Shown: positions 18,480 through 28,814 of the stretch, piece by piece
Position numbering within the stretch: position 1 is the stretch's first letter
Layout: each line of letters begins with the position of its first letter
Origin: Pseudomonas putida
GTDB lineage: Bacteria > Pseudomonadota > Gammaproteobacteria > Pseudomonadales > Pseudomonadaceae
Direction: 5' to 3'
Assembly: GCA_041879295.1 (NCBI GenBank)
Contig: CP047152.1
Location: 3,725,501-3,789,500, forward strand
Length of the DNA stretch: 64,000 nucleotides
Translations under genes and position numbers: made by a program
The notes under the pieces: model-generated
What the model was told of the DNA's origin: nothing
The model's input: only the letters and a program-made list of their open reading frames with translations
Databases searched by the model: none

Positions 18480-21400
18480 ATGCCAGAAAAAATAAAATAC
18501 GCAACCTTACTCGAAGTTAAAGCCGCAGTTAGAAAGCTTGGTATAAAAAATAGCAGAGCCTACAGACTTCGCTGGCAAGAAGATCCTAGGCTACCGGCCA
18601 ACCCTTATATTGATTACGCCAGCGAATGGCTCTCATGGTACGACCTCTGTGGTAGTGAAAGGCCAATTGAGAAATATCTGACGCTTGCAGAGGCACGTGA
18701 GGCCGTAGCTCGCCTAGGTATATGGACAGTGGCCCACTATTCAACTGATCACCATAAAGACCCAAAGCTCCCAGGCGACTTGCGCTTTTACCCGAACTTT
18801 AAAGGGTGGCCAGAGTTTATTGGCAAAAGCATATATAAAGATTTCTATAAAACACTCAGCGAAGCTAGTAGAGCAGCGCTTGCGCTCGGCATCAATAGCT
18901 ACCACCAATACACTACGCTAAAAAGATACAAAGCAGACCCAAAACTGCCTGCAAACCCTAGCACCATCTATCCAGACTGGCAGAATTGGAAGCATTTTTT
19001 CGGAACAAATCATTTAGTCCCAGTTTATGAAAGTTATGAACTGGCCTCTGCAGCCGCTATATCCTTAGGAATCCAACACTCAAGTGAGTATTTCACTCGC
19101 CGAGAGGAAGACCCGAAATTACCTATTCACCCCCAGACCCGCTACAAAGAGCGATGGGAGGGCTGGGTAAATTTCCTCCATCCTGGTAAAACTAGGAAAG
19201 TTTACGAGACCTTTGAACAGGCTAGAGCTGCAGCCCGCAACCTGAATTGCAAGTCACGAACAGATTACTACACAAAATTTAAAGAAGACTGGCGTCTGCG
19301 CAGAGATCCAACAAGTGTTTATACGGATCAATGGACGTCATGGAAGGACTATTTAGACCTAACAGTACAATATGAAACGCTACATGAAGTGCGCATAGCT
19401 GCACAGAGATTAGGCATCAGCACAAAGCGACAGTATGAATTAAATTACCACAACGACCCGCGCCTTCCAAGCAACCCGGAACAATTCAAAAATGAATGGA
19501 AGTCGTGGATTCACTTTTTCTTACCCATTGCTTACGACTGCCTTGACGACATTAGAATAGCAGTAACTCGACTCGATATAAAAGACAGTCAGGATTACCG
19601 CAACCGCTATAAACTCTACCCTCCATTACCCGCCCACCCTGAACGGGTATTCCGAGACGAATGGAAAAGCTGGTATGACTTATGCTCTATCAGAACGTTT
19701 TACACTTTCGATGAAACAGTAAAACTAATTCAGCCTCTTAATCTTAACTCCTTACGAGAATATAGAAAACATGTGAAGTCCTCAGGAGACAATAGATTAC
19801 CGTACACTCCGGACAAAGTATATTACAGAGACTGGACCACCTCGTATGCGTTTCTCGGAAAGACGGAGCCATTTTCAGAAAGCTCGATAGATGCTGACCA
19901 TTCGAAGTGGCTGGAGGATTTAAATAGCTTCATGAAAGAAGCTCGTGGCGGACGGGGAAAACAGCTAGCAATCTGCCGTTTTTTGGCAACTTACGTGCAG
20001 CCAAACGCATACGGAACCACACCAGGAGAATTCCTCTCAAACAAGTCTATAGAATTACAACATTTCAAAAACTATGTAACCTCCACAACCCCAGAATATC
20101 TTAGACGAAGCTTCGTCATGGCCATAAACGAATTCATGCGATTCATTATCCGCGAGCAATTCACGCTTGAGGATGACGAGACTGGTGAATTGATAATCGC
20201 AGACGGAATAAGCAACCCATTACGCGGCAGCGAAACAGAATACTCAGGCACGACAAGCAGTAGCGGCCCTGGCGAAACATCTAAACCAGCTTTGGCCTAT
20301 CAATATGTTGCAGCCCTGCAAAAATGGATAGTTCCAGATACTGCAACCAGCTTCTCTGACTTAACCCACCTCCATAATTTCGACGCTGACTGGGTAGAGA
20401 TCGATCTAAATAATTTCAAATTGGATAACAGCGATCCTGATCTCATTACACGCTGGATTGGAGGAAAGTTTAAAGCATGGTTTCCAATGTATTGGATGCA
20501 GGTACTCACCCTAGTTTCGGTCCCCTCCAGAGGTAGACAAATTGCATACTGCGACTCAGGGGAAGGCGATGAGTACATCCCAATTCATAATGACTGCAAG
20601 GTTTTCTGGGCTAAAAATGAAGGTCCGCTTTCAGGCATAACAAAAAATCAAGGCTTCATAAAACGATATCCTGGCGATCAATGCGGAATGTTTGTTACTA
20701 GCAACAAGACCAGTATTGGGTATAGCGGCTACAGTGTGCCATGGATACCCCCTCATTTGCTCCCATGGATAATTAAGCTCCGTCAGTGGCAGGCAAAATA
20801 TAACCCAATAATTCGCCCTATGCCATGGATTGAATGTATTCGCACCAACCTGAATGAAAGCCAGCGTCATGCCAAAGGTGCTAATTGCTTCTTGTTTCGT
20901 CTCTTCGGGGCTGAAGAACCTGGATCCCCAACAAATATACTAACCCCTCGACTCGCAGCCGCACTTTATTACTCACAACCTCGGGACTTACCATTAGCCA
21001 CGCTGACAGGCCCCAGAGAGAAACTAAGTTGCTATTCGTCTATTTATACTCCACACAGCATGAGGGTAAGCCTTATCACGGCATACGTCCATGAGTTTGG
21101 GCTACCCATTGAAATCACCATGAAGATTGCTGGGCACAGTTCAATCGTGATGAATTTGTACTATGTAAAAATCGGAGGAATTGAATTACAACGTCGATTT
21201 TCAGAAGGTGAGAAGCGCGCGCTTCAGAATCAAGTATTTGTTGCACAGAGCATGATCGAACAGGGCAGAATCGATCAAATCCAAGGGCAATTAGTCGCAA
21301 ACAACCAAGATGCCCTCGAGCTGATATATAGGCAAAAATCTCCGGGCAGCTATTTATTTCGAGACTACGGCTTTTGCCCATATGCAGGTGCTAGGTGTGA

Positions 21401-22232
21401 TGACGGAGGATCGCTCGGTAAAGGTGATATTTGGTTGCCGGTGCCAGGCGGGTATCTAGGCAGTCAGAACTGCATAAGATGTCGCCACTTCGTAACCGGC
21501 CCTGCATTCATAGGTGGCCTGCTAGCTCTAGGTAATGAAATATCGCTAGAAGTAAATCTTCAATTCACAAAATACGACGAACTCCAAGCCAAAGCTGAAG
21601 AGTTAAGATCCGAAATTGACAGTCGGGATGAGCGAGAGTATGAATTAAGCAAGTACGGAAAAGACATTGAAGCCCGAGACCTAAGTCTAGAGGCTAAGCA
21701 TCGAAAACTGCTAGCCGAAGCTGAGAGTGCAGCTAAAAAACTTGATGTATTGATTTGTGATGTGCAGGCTAGCGCAAGCCTAATAAAGCAAATCGAGCAG
21801 GCTACCCTTACAAAATCCAAGTCCGAGCCTCAAGACTCACTCATGCTTATTGTGCAAGAGGGTCATGAGCTTAGGCTCGCGCTAGAAGAAACCACTCACT
21901 TTCATCAGTTAAGCGAGGTATGTGAAAATGCCGAGATATATGAATGCGCTTCTGCCCACTCTGCCTTGGCCGCAAGATCCCAGCTGTTGGACAAAATGCT
22001 TGAAGACAATAATTCCCCGCAGCGAATGTTCAGGCTAAATAAGGAGCAGCAGCTTTTAGTTGGCAATCAGATCGCAAGACTCTTGATATCACGACTCAGA
22101 AGCTGGGAACGTATCGACTCACTAATTGAAGGGAAATTCAGGCTGGCCGAACTGGTTGGACTTGAGAGCATCTCTCTTAAAGAAATCAGCGATGCCTTTA
22201 TAAATAACGCAAGAAACTTGCCTCAGGTTTAA
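18480..22232 (+). CDS. gmtZ: Gamma-mobile-trio integrase GmtZ (integrase-repeat and tyrosine-recombinase domains)
   Basis: 1250 residues. Residues about 1-465 are some eight repeats of roughly 55-60 residues, each with an Ala-x-x-Leu-Gly-Ile core, Asp-Pro-x-Leu-Pro, and Trp-x-x-Trp-x-x-Phe/Leu (phage-integrase repeats). A recombinase domain follows: VPSRGRQIAYCD (Arg684/686), HSMR (His859, Arg862), AGHSS (His886) and Tyr894/895 in NLYYVK. Cysteines CPYAGARCDDGG and NCIRCRHF (about 966-1000) form a probable zinc site. The last 240 residues are coiled coil. A ribosome site AAGGTGAGG precedes the ATG. Acts with GmtY in integration and excision. Confidence 0.8.
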   Translation: MPEKIKYATLLEVKAAVRKLGIKNSRAYRLRWQEDPRLPANPYIDYASEWLSWYDLCGSERPIEKYLTLAEAREAVARLGIWTVAHYSTDHHKDPKLPGDLRFYPNFKGWPEFIGKSIYKDFYKTLSEASRAALALGINSYHQYTTLKRYKADPKLPANPSTIYPDWQNWKHFFGTNHLVPVYESYELASAAAISLGIQHSSEYFTRREEDPKLPIHPQTRYKERWEGWVNFLHPGKTRKVYETFEQARAAARNLNCKSRTDYYTKFKEDWRLRRDPTSVYTDQWTSWKDYLDLTVQYETLHEVRIAAQRLGISTKRQYELNYHNDPRLPSNPEQFKNEWKSWIHFFLPIAYDCLDDIRIAVTRLDIKDSQDYRNRYKLYPPLPAHPERVFRDEWKSWYDLCSIRTFYTFDETVKLIQPLNLNSLREYRKHVKSSGDNRLPYTPDKVYYRDWTTSYAFLGKTEPFSESSIDADHSKWLEDLNSFMKEARGGRGKQLAICRFLATYVQPNAYGTTPGEFLSNKSIELQHFKNYVTSTTPEYLRRSFVMAINEFMRFIIREQFTLEDDETGELIIADGISNPLRGSETEYSGTTSSSGPGETSKPALAYQYVAALQKWIVPDTATSFSDLTHLHNFDADWVEIDLNNFKLDNSDPDLITRWIGGKFKAWFPMYWMQVLTLVSVPSRGRQIAYCDSGEGDEYIPIHNDCKVFWAKNEGPLSGITKNQGFIKRYPGDQCGMFVTSNKTSIGYSGYSVPWIPPHLLPWIIKLRQWQAKYNPIIRPMPWIECIRTNLNESQRHAKGANCFLFRLFGAEEPGSPTNILTPRLAAALYYSQPRDLPLATLTGPREKLSCYSSIYTPHSMRVSLITAYVHEFGLPIEITMKIAGHSSIVMNLYYVKIGGIELQRRFSEGEKRALQNQVFVAQSMIEQGRIDQIQGQLVANNQDALELIYRQKSPGSYLFRDYGFCPYAGARCDDGGSLGKGDIWLPVPGGYLGSQNCIRCRHFVTGPAFIGGLLALGNEISLEVNLQFTKYDELQAKAEELRSEIDSRDEREYELSKYGKDIEARDLSLEAKHRKLLAEAESAAKKLDVLICDVQASASLIKQIEQATLTKSKSEPQDSLMLIVQEGHELRLALEETTHFHQLSEVCENAEIYECASAHSALAARSQLLDKMLEDNNSPQRMFRLNKEQQLLVGNQIARLLISRLRSWERIDSLIEGKFRLAELVGLESISLKEISDAFINNARNLPQV

Positions 22233-22236
22233 AATC

Positions 22237-22827
22237 ATGACGCCATCTGAAACCCTGAGTAAACTAAAGAAAAATTGCAGCTTAAAAAAACAGCATACTC
22301 TGGACGCAGTGTACGAGGTATGCAATGAGATGCTATCGAACGGCGAAAAGAACTTTTCATTTTCAGCCATTGCACGCCTAGGCATTGATTGTGGAGTACC
22401 AAACGCTCAAAGCATGCGAAATAGTTCGGGCCAAGCATATCGCGTGCTAATACAGGCATTCAAAGAGGCGGCAGGTCCGGCCCACCATGACCGAGCACCG
22501 TCAGATTGGATAGACGCGATAAAAGATGGTAAGGCTAAATTTTTGGCGCGAGCCCAAGAGGCTGAGAATCATCGCCTCCGAAGACTGCTGAGAGAAATTA
22601 CGCCGCCCAATCTCGAAATCCGGGTTGATGATCGCACTCCGTTTTCATCCGAGAATAAATTATCAGAAATAGAACGCAGAGCTCTTTTGTATTTAATGTC
22701 AGAAGAGTTCAGGCTACAATGGGGCTGCACACTGGGCAAGCACGGCGACTTGATTGACAAGAAGGGAGCAAAGGTGTTTCGCCCAGGAACCCTTGATGCA
22801 ATACAGAAGGCTCTCAGGGCATTGTGA
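22237..22827 (+). CDS. gmtX: Gamma-mobile-trio protein GmtX
   Basis: 196 residues, 4 bases after the gmtZ stop, so certainly in the same operon. It begins with helices (SETLSKLKKNCSLKKQHTLDAV) and a segment NFSFSAIARLGIDCGVPNAQSMR that looks like a helix-turn-helix, then an Arg/Glu-rich linker, and ends EFRLQWGCTLGKHGDLIDKKG. Position and size fit the third member of the trio, whose job is not established. DNA binding near the recombination ends is a reasonable guess. Confidence 0.75.
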   Translation: MTPSETLSKLKKNCSLKKQHTLDAVYEVCNEMLSNGEKNFSFSAIARLGIDCGVPNAQSMRNSSGQAYRVLIQAFKEAAGPAHHDRAPSDWIDAIKDGKAKFLARAQEAENHRLRRLLREITPPNLEIRVDDRTPFSSENKLSEIERRALLYLMSEEFRLQWGCTLGKHGDLIDKKGAKVFRPGTLDAIQKALRAL

Positions 22828-22856
22828 CCGCTCTTTGAATTAAAAACAGGCATAAA

Positions 22857-23360
22857 ATGGCTACCAATCTCATTACTGAAGCTGGCTATCAGTCCTTGAA
22901 AGATGAACTAGATTGGCTCTGGCGCGAAGAGCGACCGGAGATTACCAGAAAAGTCACTTGGGCTGCGTCTTTGGGCGACAGAAGTGAAAATGCTGACTAC
23001 CAGTACAATAAAAAGAGGCTAAGGGAAATAGATCGGCGCGTAAGATACCTCCGTAAGCGTATCGAAGACCTTCGGGTAGTCCCTTATTCCCCTACTCAGG
23101 AAGGCAAGGTATTTTTTGGAGCTTGGGTAACTATTGCCAACGAGGATGATACAAGCAAGAAATTCCGCATTGTAGGTGCTGATGAAATTTACGATAGGAA
23201 AGACTTCATCTCAATTGATTCCCCGATGGCACGCGCATGCATTGGCAAGTGTGCAGGTGATGAGATTGTTGTTCGGACTCCAACTGGCGATGCCTACTGG
23301 GAAGTCACCGAAATTGAGTACAGGGAGGCGGAAGACGCACCCCGGTTCATTAAACCCTGA
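22857..23360 (+). CDS. greB: Island-borne transcription elongation factor GreB
   Basis: 167 residues, full length for GreB. The N-terminal coiled-coil hairpin carries the conserved acidic tip SLGDRSENADYQYNKKR (about 39-55), and the C-terminal FKBP-like domain has GAWVTIANEDD and IGKCAGDEIVVRTPTGDAYWEV. GreB stimulates transcript cleavage in backtracked RNA polymerase. Its codons are AT-richer than the core and the protein differs clearly from the 47 resident greB codons 150 bases away, so it came with the island. It lies 29 bases after gmtX. It probably replaces the resident gene that the insertion broke. Confidence 0.9.
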   Translation: MATNLITEAGYQSLKDELDWLWREERPEITRKVTWAASLGDRSENADYQYNKKRLREIDRRVRYLRKRIEDLRVVPYSPTQEGKVFFGAWVTIANEDDTSKKFRIVGADEIYDRKDFISIDSPMARACIGKCAGDEIVVRTPTGDAYWEVTEIEYREAEDAPRFIKP

Positions 23361-23417
23361 GGTGCCTCCAAATCGGCCACCACTATGTCAAAACCAGCTA
23401 CAGTGATGGCCGACAAT

Positions 23418-23489
23418 GAATAGTACGACGCAAAAGTACAGTACTATTCCGAAAAACCAGCAAAATCAATGTGTAAGACCAAATAGTAC
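23418..23489. repeat. Short repeats at the island right end (putative recombinase sites)
   Basis: AATAGTAC occurs at 23419-23426 and 23482-23489, and its reverse complement GTACTATT at 23441-23448. The first two form a 9-bp inverted repeat (GAATAGTAC / GTACTATTC) with a 14-base spacer. They lie in the non-coding strip between the island greB and the junction at about 23513. Inverted arms near an end are what a tyrosine recombinase would bind. Confidence 0.5.
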
Positions 23490-23654
23490 ACGAGCTTGGG
23501 GTTCTTCCTTCCAGTCCGCGTTCTCGCTGCGGTCACCCAACGACGCCGCCCAGGCAACCTTTTGGGTGATTTCCGGGCGATACACCCGCCACAGGTGGTC
23601 CAGCTCTTTCTTCAGCGCCTCATGGCCTTCTGTGGTGATGATATTGGTGCTCAA
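23466..23654 (-). pseudogene. 5' fragment of resident greB, truncated by the island
   Basis: From the TTG at 23654 (GAGGA eight bases upstream) the frame gives 47 normal GreB codons ending GDRSENAD, then runs into unrelated DNA (WKEEPQARVLFGLTH, stop at 23466). The switch falls after AACGCGGACT, at about 23513, exactly where an intact greB continues with a Tyr-Gln-Tyr-Asn segment. The remaining 110 or so codons should sit at the far end of the island, left of the window. The short product would lack most of the coiled coil and all of the C-terminal domain, so it cannot work. Confidence 0.85.
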
Positions 23655-23665
23655 TAGCGCATTCC

Positions 23666-23974
23666 TCAGCGGCGGGTTATCAGGCCTTGACGCGCGATGC
23701 GGGTGAGATGCCCTATGACTTCGGCGGCCTCGTCCGACGCCGGCGCCTGGATCACAGCCAGGTCGAAACGGTCATTGCCAAACTGCGCGAGGTGGCAGCC
23801 GCTATCGGCGAACTGGATCAGAAAGGCACGCGCCTGCCCTTTACGCCGTGACAGGCCTTCAAGATGACGCAAAAGGGTGGGTTGATGCCGGCCGCCGAGC
23901 AGGATGCGCGGTGTGCGGGACGCCTGGCTGGCAGGCAAAGGGCTCAAACAGACACTGGTACGTGGGCAACTCAT
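23666..23974 (-). CDS. Conserved hypothetical protein upstream of greB (102 aa)
   Basis: 102 residues ending 11 bases before the resident greB start, so it forms an operon with it. It contains ILLGGRHQPTLLRHLEGLSRR, a conserved-looking core, and RFDLAVIQAPASDEAAEVIG. The first residues are Ser/Cys/Pro-rich and a later start is possible. No function known; its conserved place next to greB suggests core-genome origin, which fixes the island boundary to its left. Confidence 0.6.
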   Translation of the reverse strand: MSCPRTSVCLSPLPASQASRTPRILLGGRHQPTLLRHLEGLSRRKGQARAFLIQFADSGCHLAQFGNDRFDLAVIQAPASDEAAEVIGHLTRIARQGLITRR

Positions 23975-24136
23975 GGAGCTTCTCTCCGCCTCGCGAATCC
24001 CGCTGGGCAGCGGTGGGAGGCGTCACCGAACCAGCGCTTTAGCGGTATTTCGGACGGCCCGGAATTGGGGCGTTCCTGCGCCCCGCAAGTAGCTGTTTAA
24101 ATCGGCGCAGGCGGTATGCTAGAGCGATGAGCACCA

Positions 24137-24218
24137 AGTTGCAAGCTACAAGCCGCAAGCAAGAACAAGCCGAGTATTGGCCCGCGCTTGCCTGCGGCTC
24201 GTAGCTCGCAGCTTGCAG
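24137..24218. repeat. Imperfect inverted repeat of the Pseudomonas GCTTGCAGCTTG type
   Basis: Left arm AAGTTGCAAGCTACAAGCCG and right arm CGGCTCGTAGCTCGCAGCTT pair with few mismatches around a 25-30 base centre. It starts 4 bases before the DoxX stop codon. Such elements are frequent between Pseudomonas genes and may end transcription. The rest of 23975-24222 holds no supported gene. Confidence 0.6.
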
Positions 24219-24222
24219 GTGA

Positions 24223-24660
24223 TTAGCGGGCGATCAGCCGGTCGAGCGAGAAGCGGCCGGCGCCTTCGATCATGACTGCAACAGTGCCGGCCAACAGCGC
24301 CAGGGCGAACTCATAGCCATTGTTGGACATGAACAGGCCGTTGCCGATGTGCACCGAAACGATCGCCACTATCAAGGTCACCGTCAGCGCCAGGGCCGCC
24401 GGGCGAGCCAGCAGGCCGACCACCAGTGCCAGGCCACCGAAGAATTCGGCACCGCCGGACAGCAAGGCCATCAGATAACCCGGCGCCAGGCCGATGCTTT
24501 CCATCCATTGGCCGGTGCCTTCCAGGCCGTAGCCACCGAACAGGCCGAAGAGTTTTTGCGCACCATGGGCCATGAAGATGATGCCGACCAGGATGCGGAT
24601 AACGCTTAGGCCTGCGCCAGCACGGGTAGAGAACAGTGCGTTGAAGGTAGTGTTGTTCAT
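24223..24660 (-). CDS. DoxX family membrane protein
   Basis: 145 residues from the ATG at 24660 with AAGGACG upstream; the frame extends further but the first residues there are not membrane-like. Four membrane spans follow: SVIRILVGIIFMAHGAQKLF, then YLMALLSGGAEFFGGLALVVG, then AALALTVTLIVAIVSVH, and FALALLAGTVAVMI. The Ala-His-Gly-x-Gln-Lys-Leu-Phe motif is typical of DoxX/YphA. DoxX proteins are small inner-membrane proteins linked to redox and thiosulfate chemistry in other organisms; the job here is not known. Single-gene unit. Confidence 0.85.
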   Translation of the reverse strand: MNNTTFNALFSTRAGAGLSVIRILVGIIFMAHGAQKLFGLFGGYGLEGTGQWMESIGLAPGYLMALLSGGAEFFGGLALVVGLLARPAALALTVTLIVAIVSVHIGNGLFMSNNGYEFALALLAGTVAVMIEGAGRFSLDRLIAR

Positions 24661-24772
24661 GTGGAAGCGTCCTTGAAGCGAAGCAGTTGTGTTGGGATGG
24701 GCGCCATCATAATCAATTCGATAGATATGAAAATCGCAAAAAACCCAACATAACAATCGATATAATCGATTG

Positions 24773-26215
24773 TTAACGCTTCGCTACGCGCTCCAGTGCT
24801 GTGCGTTCGCGGTTGAACGCCAGGTAGTACTTGTTGATGCTATTGACGAAATTGACCGGTCCCATCCCCACCTGCTCCATGGCGATACGCTCTGTCTGGA
24901 AGAACCACTGGTTACCGTTGAGCCCTCGCCGTCGGGCCTCTGCGCGCATGGCCTGAACCCGCTCGGGGCCAAGGTTGTAGGCTGCCAGCACAAAGGCCAT
25001 GCGCTCACGCTCATTGATCTTGGCACTGGCAAAAAACTTGCGCCGGATAAGCGCCAGGTAACGGGCACTGGCCAGGACATTGCCATCTACCGTCGCGGTA
25101 TTGCTCACCCCCACCCGTTGGGCCGCCGAAGGGGTAATCTGCATCAGACCATGGGCACCGCCAGTGCCGCGTGCAGTCGGGTTGAGCGTCGACTCCTTGA
25201 AGGCCAGTGCAGCCAGGTTGAGCCAGTCGATCTGTTGCGCCTGACCATGCTTCTGCAACACTGCCCGCACCGAGGCCAGACGCTGGCGGCCTTTGCTGGC
25301 CAAGGGGTTGTGTACCCGGTACTGGCGGCGGTAGATACGCTCGAACGCTGCATCCTGGTTATCGGGCGCGCGGTAACCTTGCAGAAAGCGATCGACTGCG
25401 GCCAACAATTGCGGCGCATCACGCCCTACATACCAGCGCATGGCTTGCGGCGCACCCAGGCGCACCCGGCTGTCCAGGCGCAGCCGCGGCATAACCCGGG
25501 CCCAACGCCGGGCAATGGGCTGCTCGACTACGGTCAGGTGGTAGATGCCAGCCTGTACCATCTCCAGCACATCCTCCACTGCCAGCGTCGAATCGACCCA
25601 CTCCACTTTGATCGGCGGCCGCTTGCGCAGTGCCAGTTGCTGGTTGACCTGCTGGATCAGCGGCCCGGCGGCACTGGCGCTGGTCAAGGCGACGGTACGC
25701 CCTGACAGCTGTTCGACCTTGCTGAAACTTCGCTCGCCTTTGCGCCCGACCAGCGTCAGCGGCACCTGGTCGAGTATCGGCGCACTGCTGCTGACAGCGC
25801 CCACCGTCGTGGGGTCAAGCAGCTCGCCCGGGGCAGCCAGATCACCCTCGCCGCGGGCCAGAGCGCCCAGCAACTGCTCCTTGGCTCGCGGGATGAGCGT
25901 TAGCTGGATCTGCTGGTCGTCGGCGGTACGAGCATTGAGGAAATGCTCCAGGGCACGCAGGCGATAATACTCTATGCCGACTGGCTCGCCCTTGACCTCA
26001 CCGGAGCTGTTGCGGCTCTGGTTGACCAGCACTCGCAGTACTTTGCTGGTACGAATCTGCGGCAGGTCACGTACCTTGGCCGGCGGTATGTGCTGCTGCG
26101 GGCCCGGCGAACGCGCCTGGGCGGTGCCGGTAAAGGCCACCCAAAGCATCAGCAGGAGAATGAGCCAGCATCGCAGCATGCGAAAACGTGTCCGTGGTCG
26201 GTGAGCGGCATCCAT
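24773..26215 (-). CDS. MltF-like membrane-bound lytic murein transglycosylase
   Basis: 480 residues from the ATG at 26215; starts at 26266 and 26179 are also possible. An N-terminal hydrophobic stretch (MLRCWLILLLMLWVAFTGTA) is a signal or anchor. Residues about 60-290 are a solute-binding-protein-like domain. The end is a family 1 SLT domain with the catalytic Glu in LAALAFKESTLNPTARG, then GAHGLMQITPSAAQRVG and LAAYNLGPERVQAM. MltF cleaves peptidoglycan glycan strands with 1,6-anhydro product. The two-domain layout is the MltF type; the genome may carry the standard mltF elsewhere, so no symbol is given. Confidence 0.85.
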   Translation of the reverse strand: MDAAHRPRTRFRMLRCWLILLLMLWVAFTGTAQARSPGPQQHIPPAKVRDLPQIRTSKVLRVLVNQSRNSSGEVKGEPVGIEYYRLRALEHFLNARTADDQQIQLTLIPRAKEQLLGALARGEGDLAAPGELLDPTTVGAVSSSAPILDQVPLTLVGRKGERSFSKVEQLSGRTVALTSASAAGPLIQQVNQQLALRKRPPIKVEWVDSTLAVEDVLEMVQAGIYHLTVVEQPIARRWARVMPRLRLDSRVRLGAPQAMRWYVGRDAPQLLAAVDRFLQGYRAPDNQDAAFERIYRRQYRVHNPLASKGRQRLASVRAVLQKHGQAQQIDWLNLAALAFKESTLNPTARGTGGAHGLMQITPSAAQRVGVSNTATVDGNVLASARYLALIRRKFFASAKINERERMAFVLAAYNLGPERVQAMRAEARRRGLNGNQWFFQTERIAMEQVGMGPVNFVNSINKYYLAFNRERTALERVAKR

Positions 26216-26237
26216 GGGTTGCACCGCCAAGTGATAA

Positions 26238-27134
<897 letters not shown>

Positions 27135-27260
27135 TTCTTGCGGGTTTCTGCGGGGTGGGTGAACGCCGTTGATATGCATCAACAAATCCCGTGGAGGACG
27201 CGGGCACAATGATGGCACCTTGCCAATATTGTTTCCGCTCAACTCAGAGAAGACCTGCCC

Positions 27261-28739
27261 ATGGGTGCCTGGCTTAGCAATGTTTCCCTGAAGTACAAGT
27301 TCTGGGCCGTCAACGCAGTGGCCTTTGTCACCACCTTGCTGCTGGTGCTGTATGCCGTGCACCTGGAGCAACGCGCACGTGCCGAGGCGGCTCAGGCCCA
27401 AGCGGCCGCGCAAGCCCAGTTGCTGGCCGCCTGGCCAGCCGGGCAAGCACTGCCACGCCCGGCCAATGTCATCAGTTGGCAAACGGGGCAAACACCAACC
27501 TTCGCCGGAGAAGCGCTCGATGCCCTGCGCAATGCCAAAGGCTGGGTAGAACTGCCAAGCGCCTGGATCCTCGGTGAAAACCCGCTGCGTGGCGCTCAGG
27601 TGCTGCGCAACGGCGACCAGCAGTTGGCTGTGCTGGCTCAGTCCCCCAGTCTGCGCCAGGTATTCTTCGATCGCTTCAGCAACTACGCGGTGTGTGTACT
27701 GATCCTGATGCTGGCCATGCTCGGTGCCTCCCAACTGCTGATCCGCTTCCTGCTCAGCCAGCTCAACACCCTCAAGGACGTGATGCTGCACGTGGAAAAA
27801 ACCGGTGACTTGTCGGCCCGCGTACCGCTGGCCAGTGGCGACGAGGTCGGCCAGATGGCCGGGGCCTTCAACGCCATGCAGTCCACCTACCACCGCGTGG
27901 TCAGCACCGTCGCCCAAAGCGCAGCACAGCTGGACTCGGGCGCTGCACGCCTGGCCGCCAGCATGAGTGACGTGCGCCATGGCATGCTCGGCCAGCAGAG
28001 TGAAACCGACCAGGCCGCCACTGCCATCAACGAAATGTCGGCGACCGTGCACCACATTGCCCAACACGCCGGTGCCACCCGCGATTTGTCACAAACCGCC
28101 GACACCCTGGCCGGCAGCGGTCAAGCGGTGGTCAGCCGAGTGCAGGATTCGATTTCGGGGCTTTCCAGCGGCGTGCAGCAAACTGCCGAAATGATTCGCC
28201 AGTTGGCCGAGGACAGCCAGAAGATCAACGGTGTCGTCAGTGTGATCCACAGTATTGCCGAACAGACCAACTTGCTGGCACTCAACGCTGCCATCGAAGC
28301 CGCGCGCGCCGGCGACCTGGGCCGCGGCTTTGCCGTGGTGGCCGATGAAGTGCGCAACCTGGCCAAACGCGTGCAAACCTCCACGGATGAGATCACCACC
28401 ATGGTTTCGGCCCTGCAGTCGGGCACCCGCGATGCGGTGGAGTTCATGCAGGAAAGCTCGTACAAGGCCGACGACTGCGTGCGTCAGGCTCAGGAGGCCG
28501 GCGAGGCGCTGGCTGAAATTACCGGTGCCGTGGCACAGATGCGCGAGAGCAATACCCAGATCGCTGTAGCGGCCGAGCAGCAAAGCCAGGTAGCCGAGGA
28601 AATGAACCGCGCGGTGGTCAGCATCCGCGATGTCACCGAGCGGACCGTGCAGCAGACGGTCGGCTCGGCGACCACCAGCAGCGAACTGGCGACCCTGGCC
28701 GGCGAACTGAACAAGGCCATTGGCCAGCTCAAGCTATAG
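27261..28739 (+). CDS. Methyl-accepting chemotaxis protein
   Basis: 492 residues. TM1 is about 14-32 ([20 protein letters not shown]), a short periplasmic region of about 110 residues follows (to 140), TM2 lies about 147-168, then HAMP ([18 protein letters not shown]), and a cytoplasmic hairpin with the conserved tip [20 protein letters not shown]. The small sensor region has no clear Cache or four-helix motif that I can name, so the ligand is unknown. The signalling tip is intact. Transcribed alone, downstream of tatD. Confidence 0.92.
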   Translation: MGAWLSNVSLKYKFWAVNAVAFVTTLLLVLYAVHLEQRARAEAAQAQAAAQAQLLAAWPAGQALPRPANVISWQTGQTPTFAGEALDALRNAKGWVELPSAWILGENPLRGAQVLRNGDQQLAVLAQSPSLRQVFFDRFSNYAVCVLILMLAMLGASQLLIRFLLSQLNTLKDVMLHVEKTGDLSARVPLASGDEVGQMAGAFNAMQSTYHRVVSTVAQSAAQLDSGAARLAASMSDVRHGMLGQQSETDQAATAINEMSATVHHIAQHAGATRDLSQTADTLAGSGQAVVSRVQDSISGLSSGVQQTAEMIRQLAEDSQKINGVVSVIHSIAEQTNLLALNAAIEAARAGDLGRGFAVVADEVRNLAKRVQTSTDEITTMVSALQSGTRDAVEFMQESSYKADDCVRQAQEAGEALAEITGAVAQMRESNTQIAVAAEQQSQVAEEMNRAVVSIRDVTERTVQQTVGSATTSSELATLAGELNKAIGQLKL

Positions 28740-28814
28740 TCACCATAGCCAGGTTCGATTGGCCCCCGCCTGGGGGCCGCACTAAGCTTTGGGCATGACC
28801 GAGAGGAAATCCCC

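Larger units (their letters stand above)
1..23512. mobile_element. Right-hand part of a GMT-type genomic island inserted in greB (left end outside window)
   Basis: Seen: a trio of recombinase-type genes (17091-22827), an extra greB (22857-23360), and a resident greB cut after 47 codons at about 23513 on the opposite strand. The 17-23.4 kb stretch is visibly richer in A and T than the core to the right, and cargo genes are mostly hypothetical. Known: GmtY, GmtZ and GmtX define gamma-mobile-trio islands that carry defence and offence cargo. Inferred: everything from base 1 to about 23512 is island, because no 3' half of greB or second junction is visible further left. The metal-efflux and arsO genes could instead belong to an older neighbouring island. 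Confidence 0.7.
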
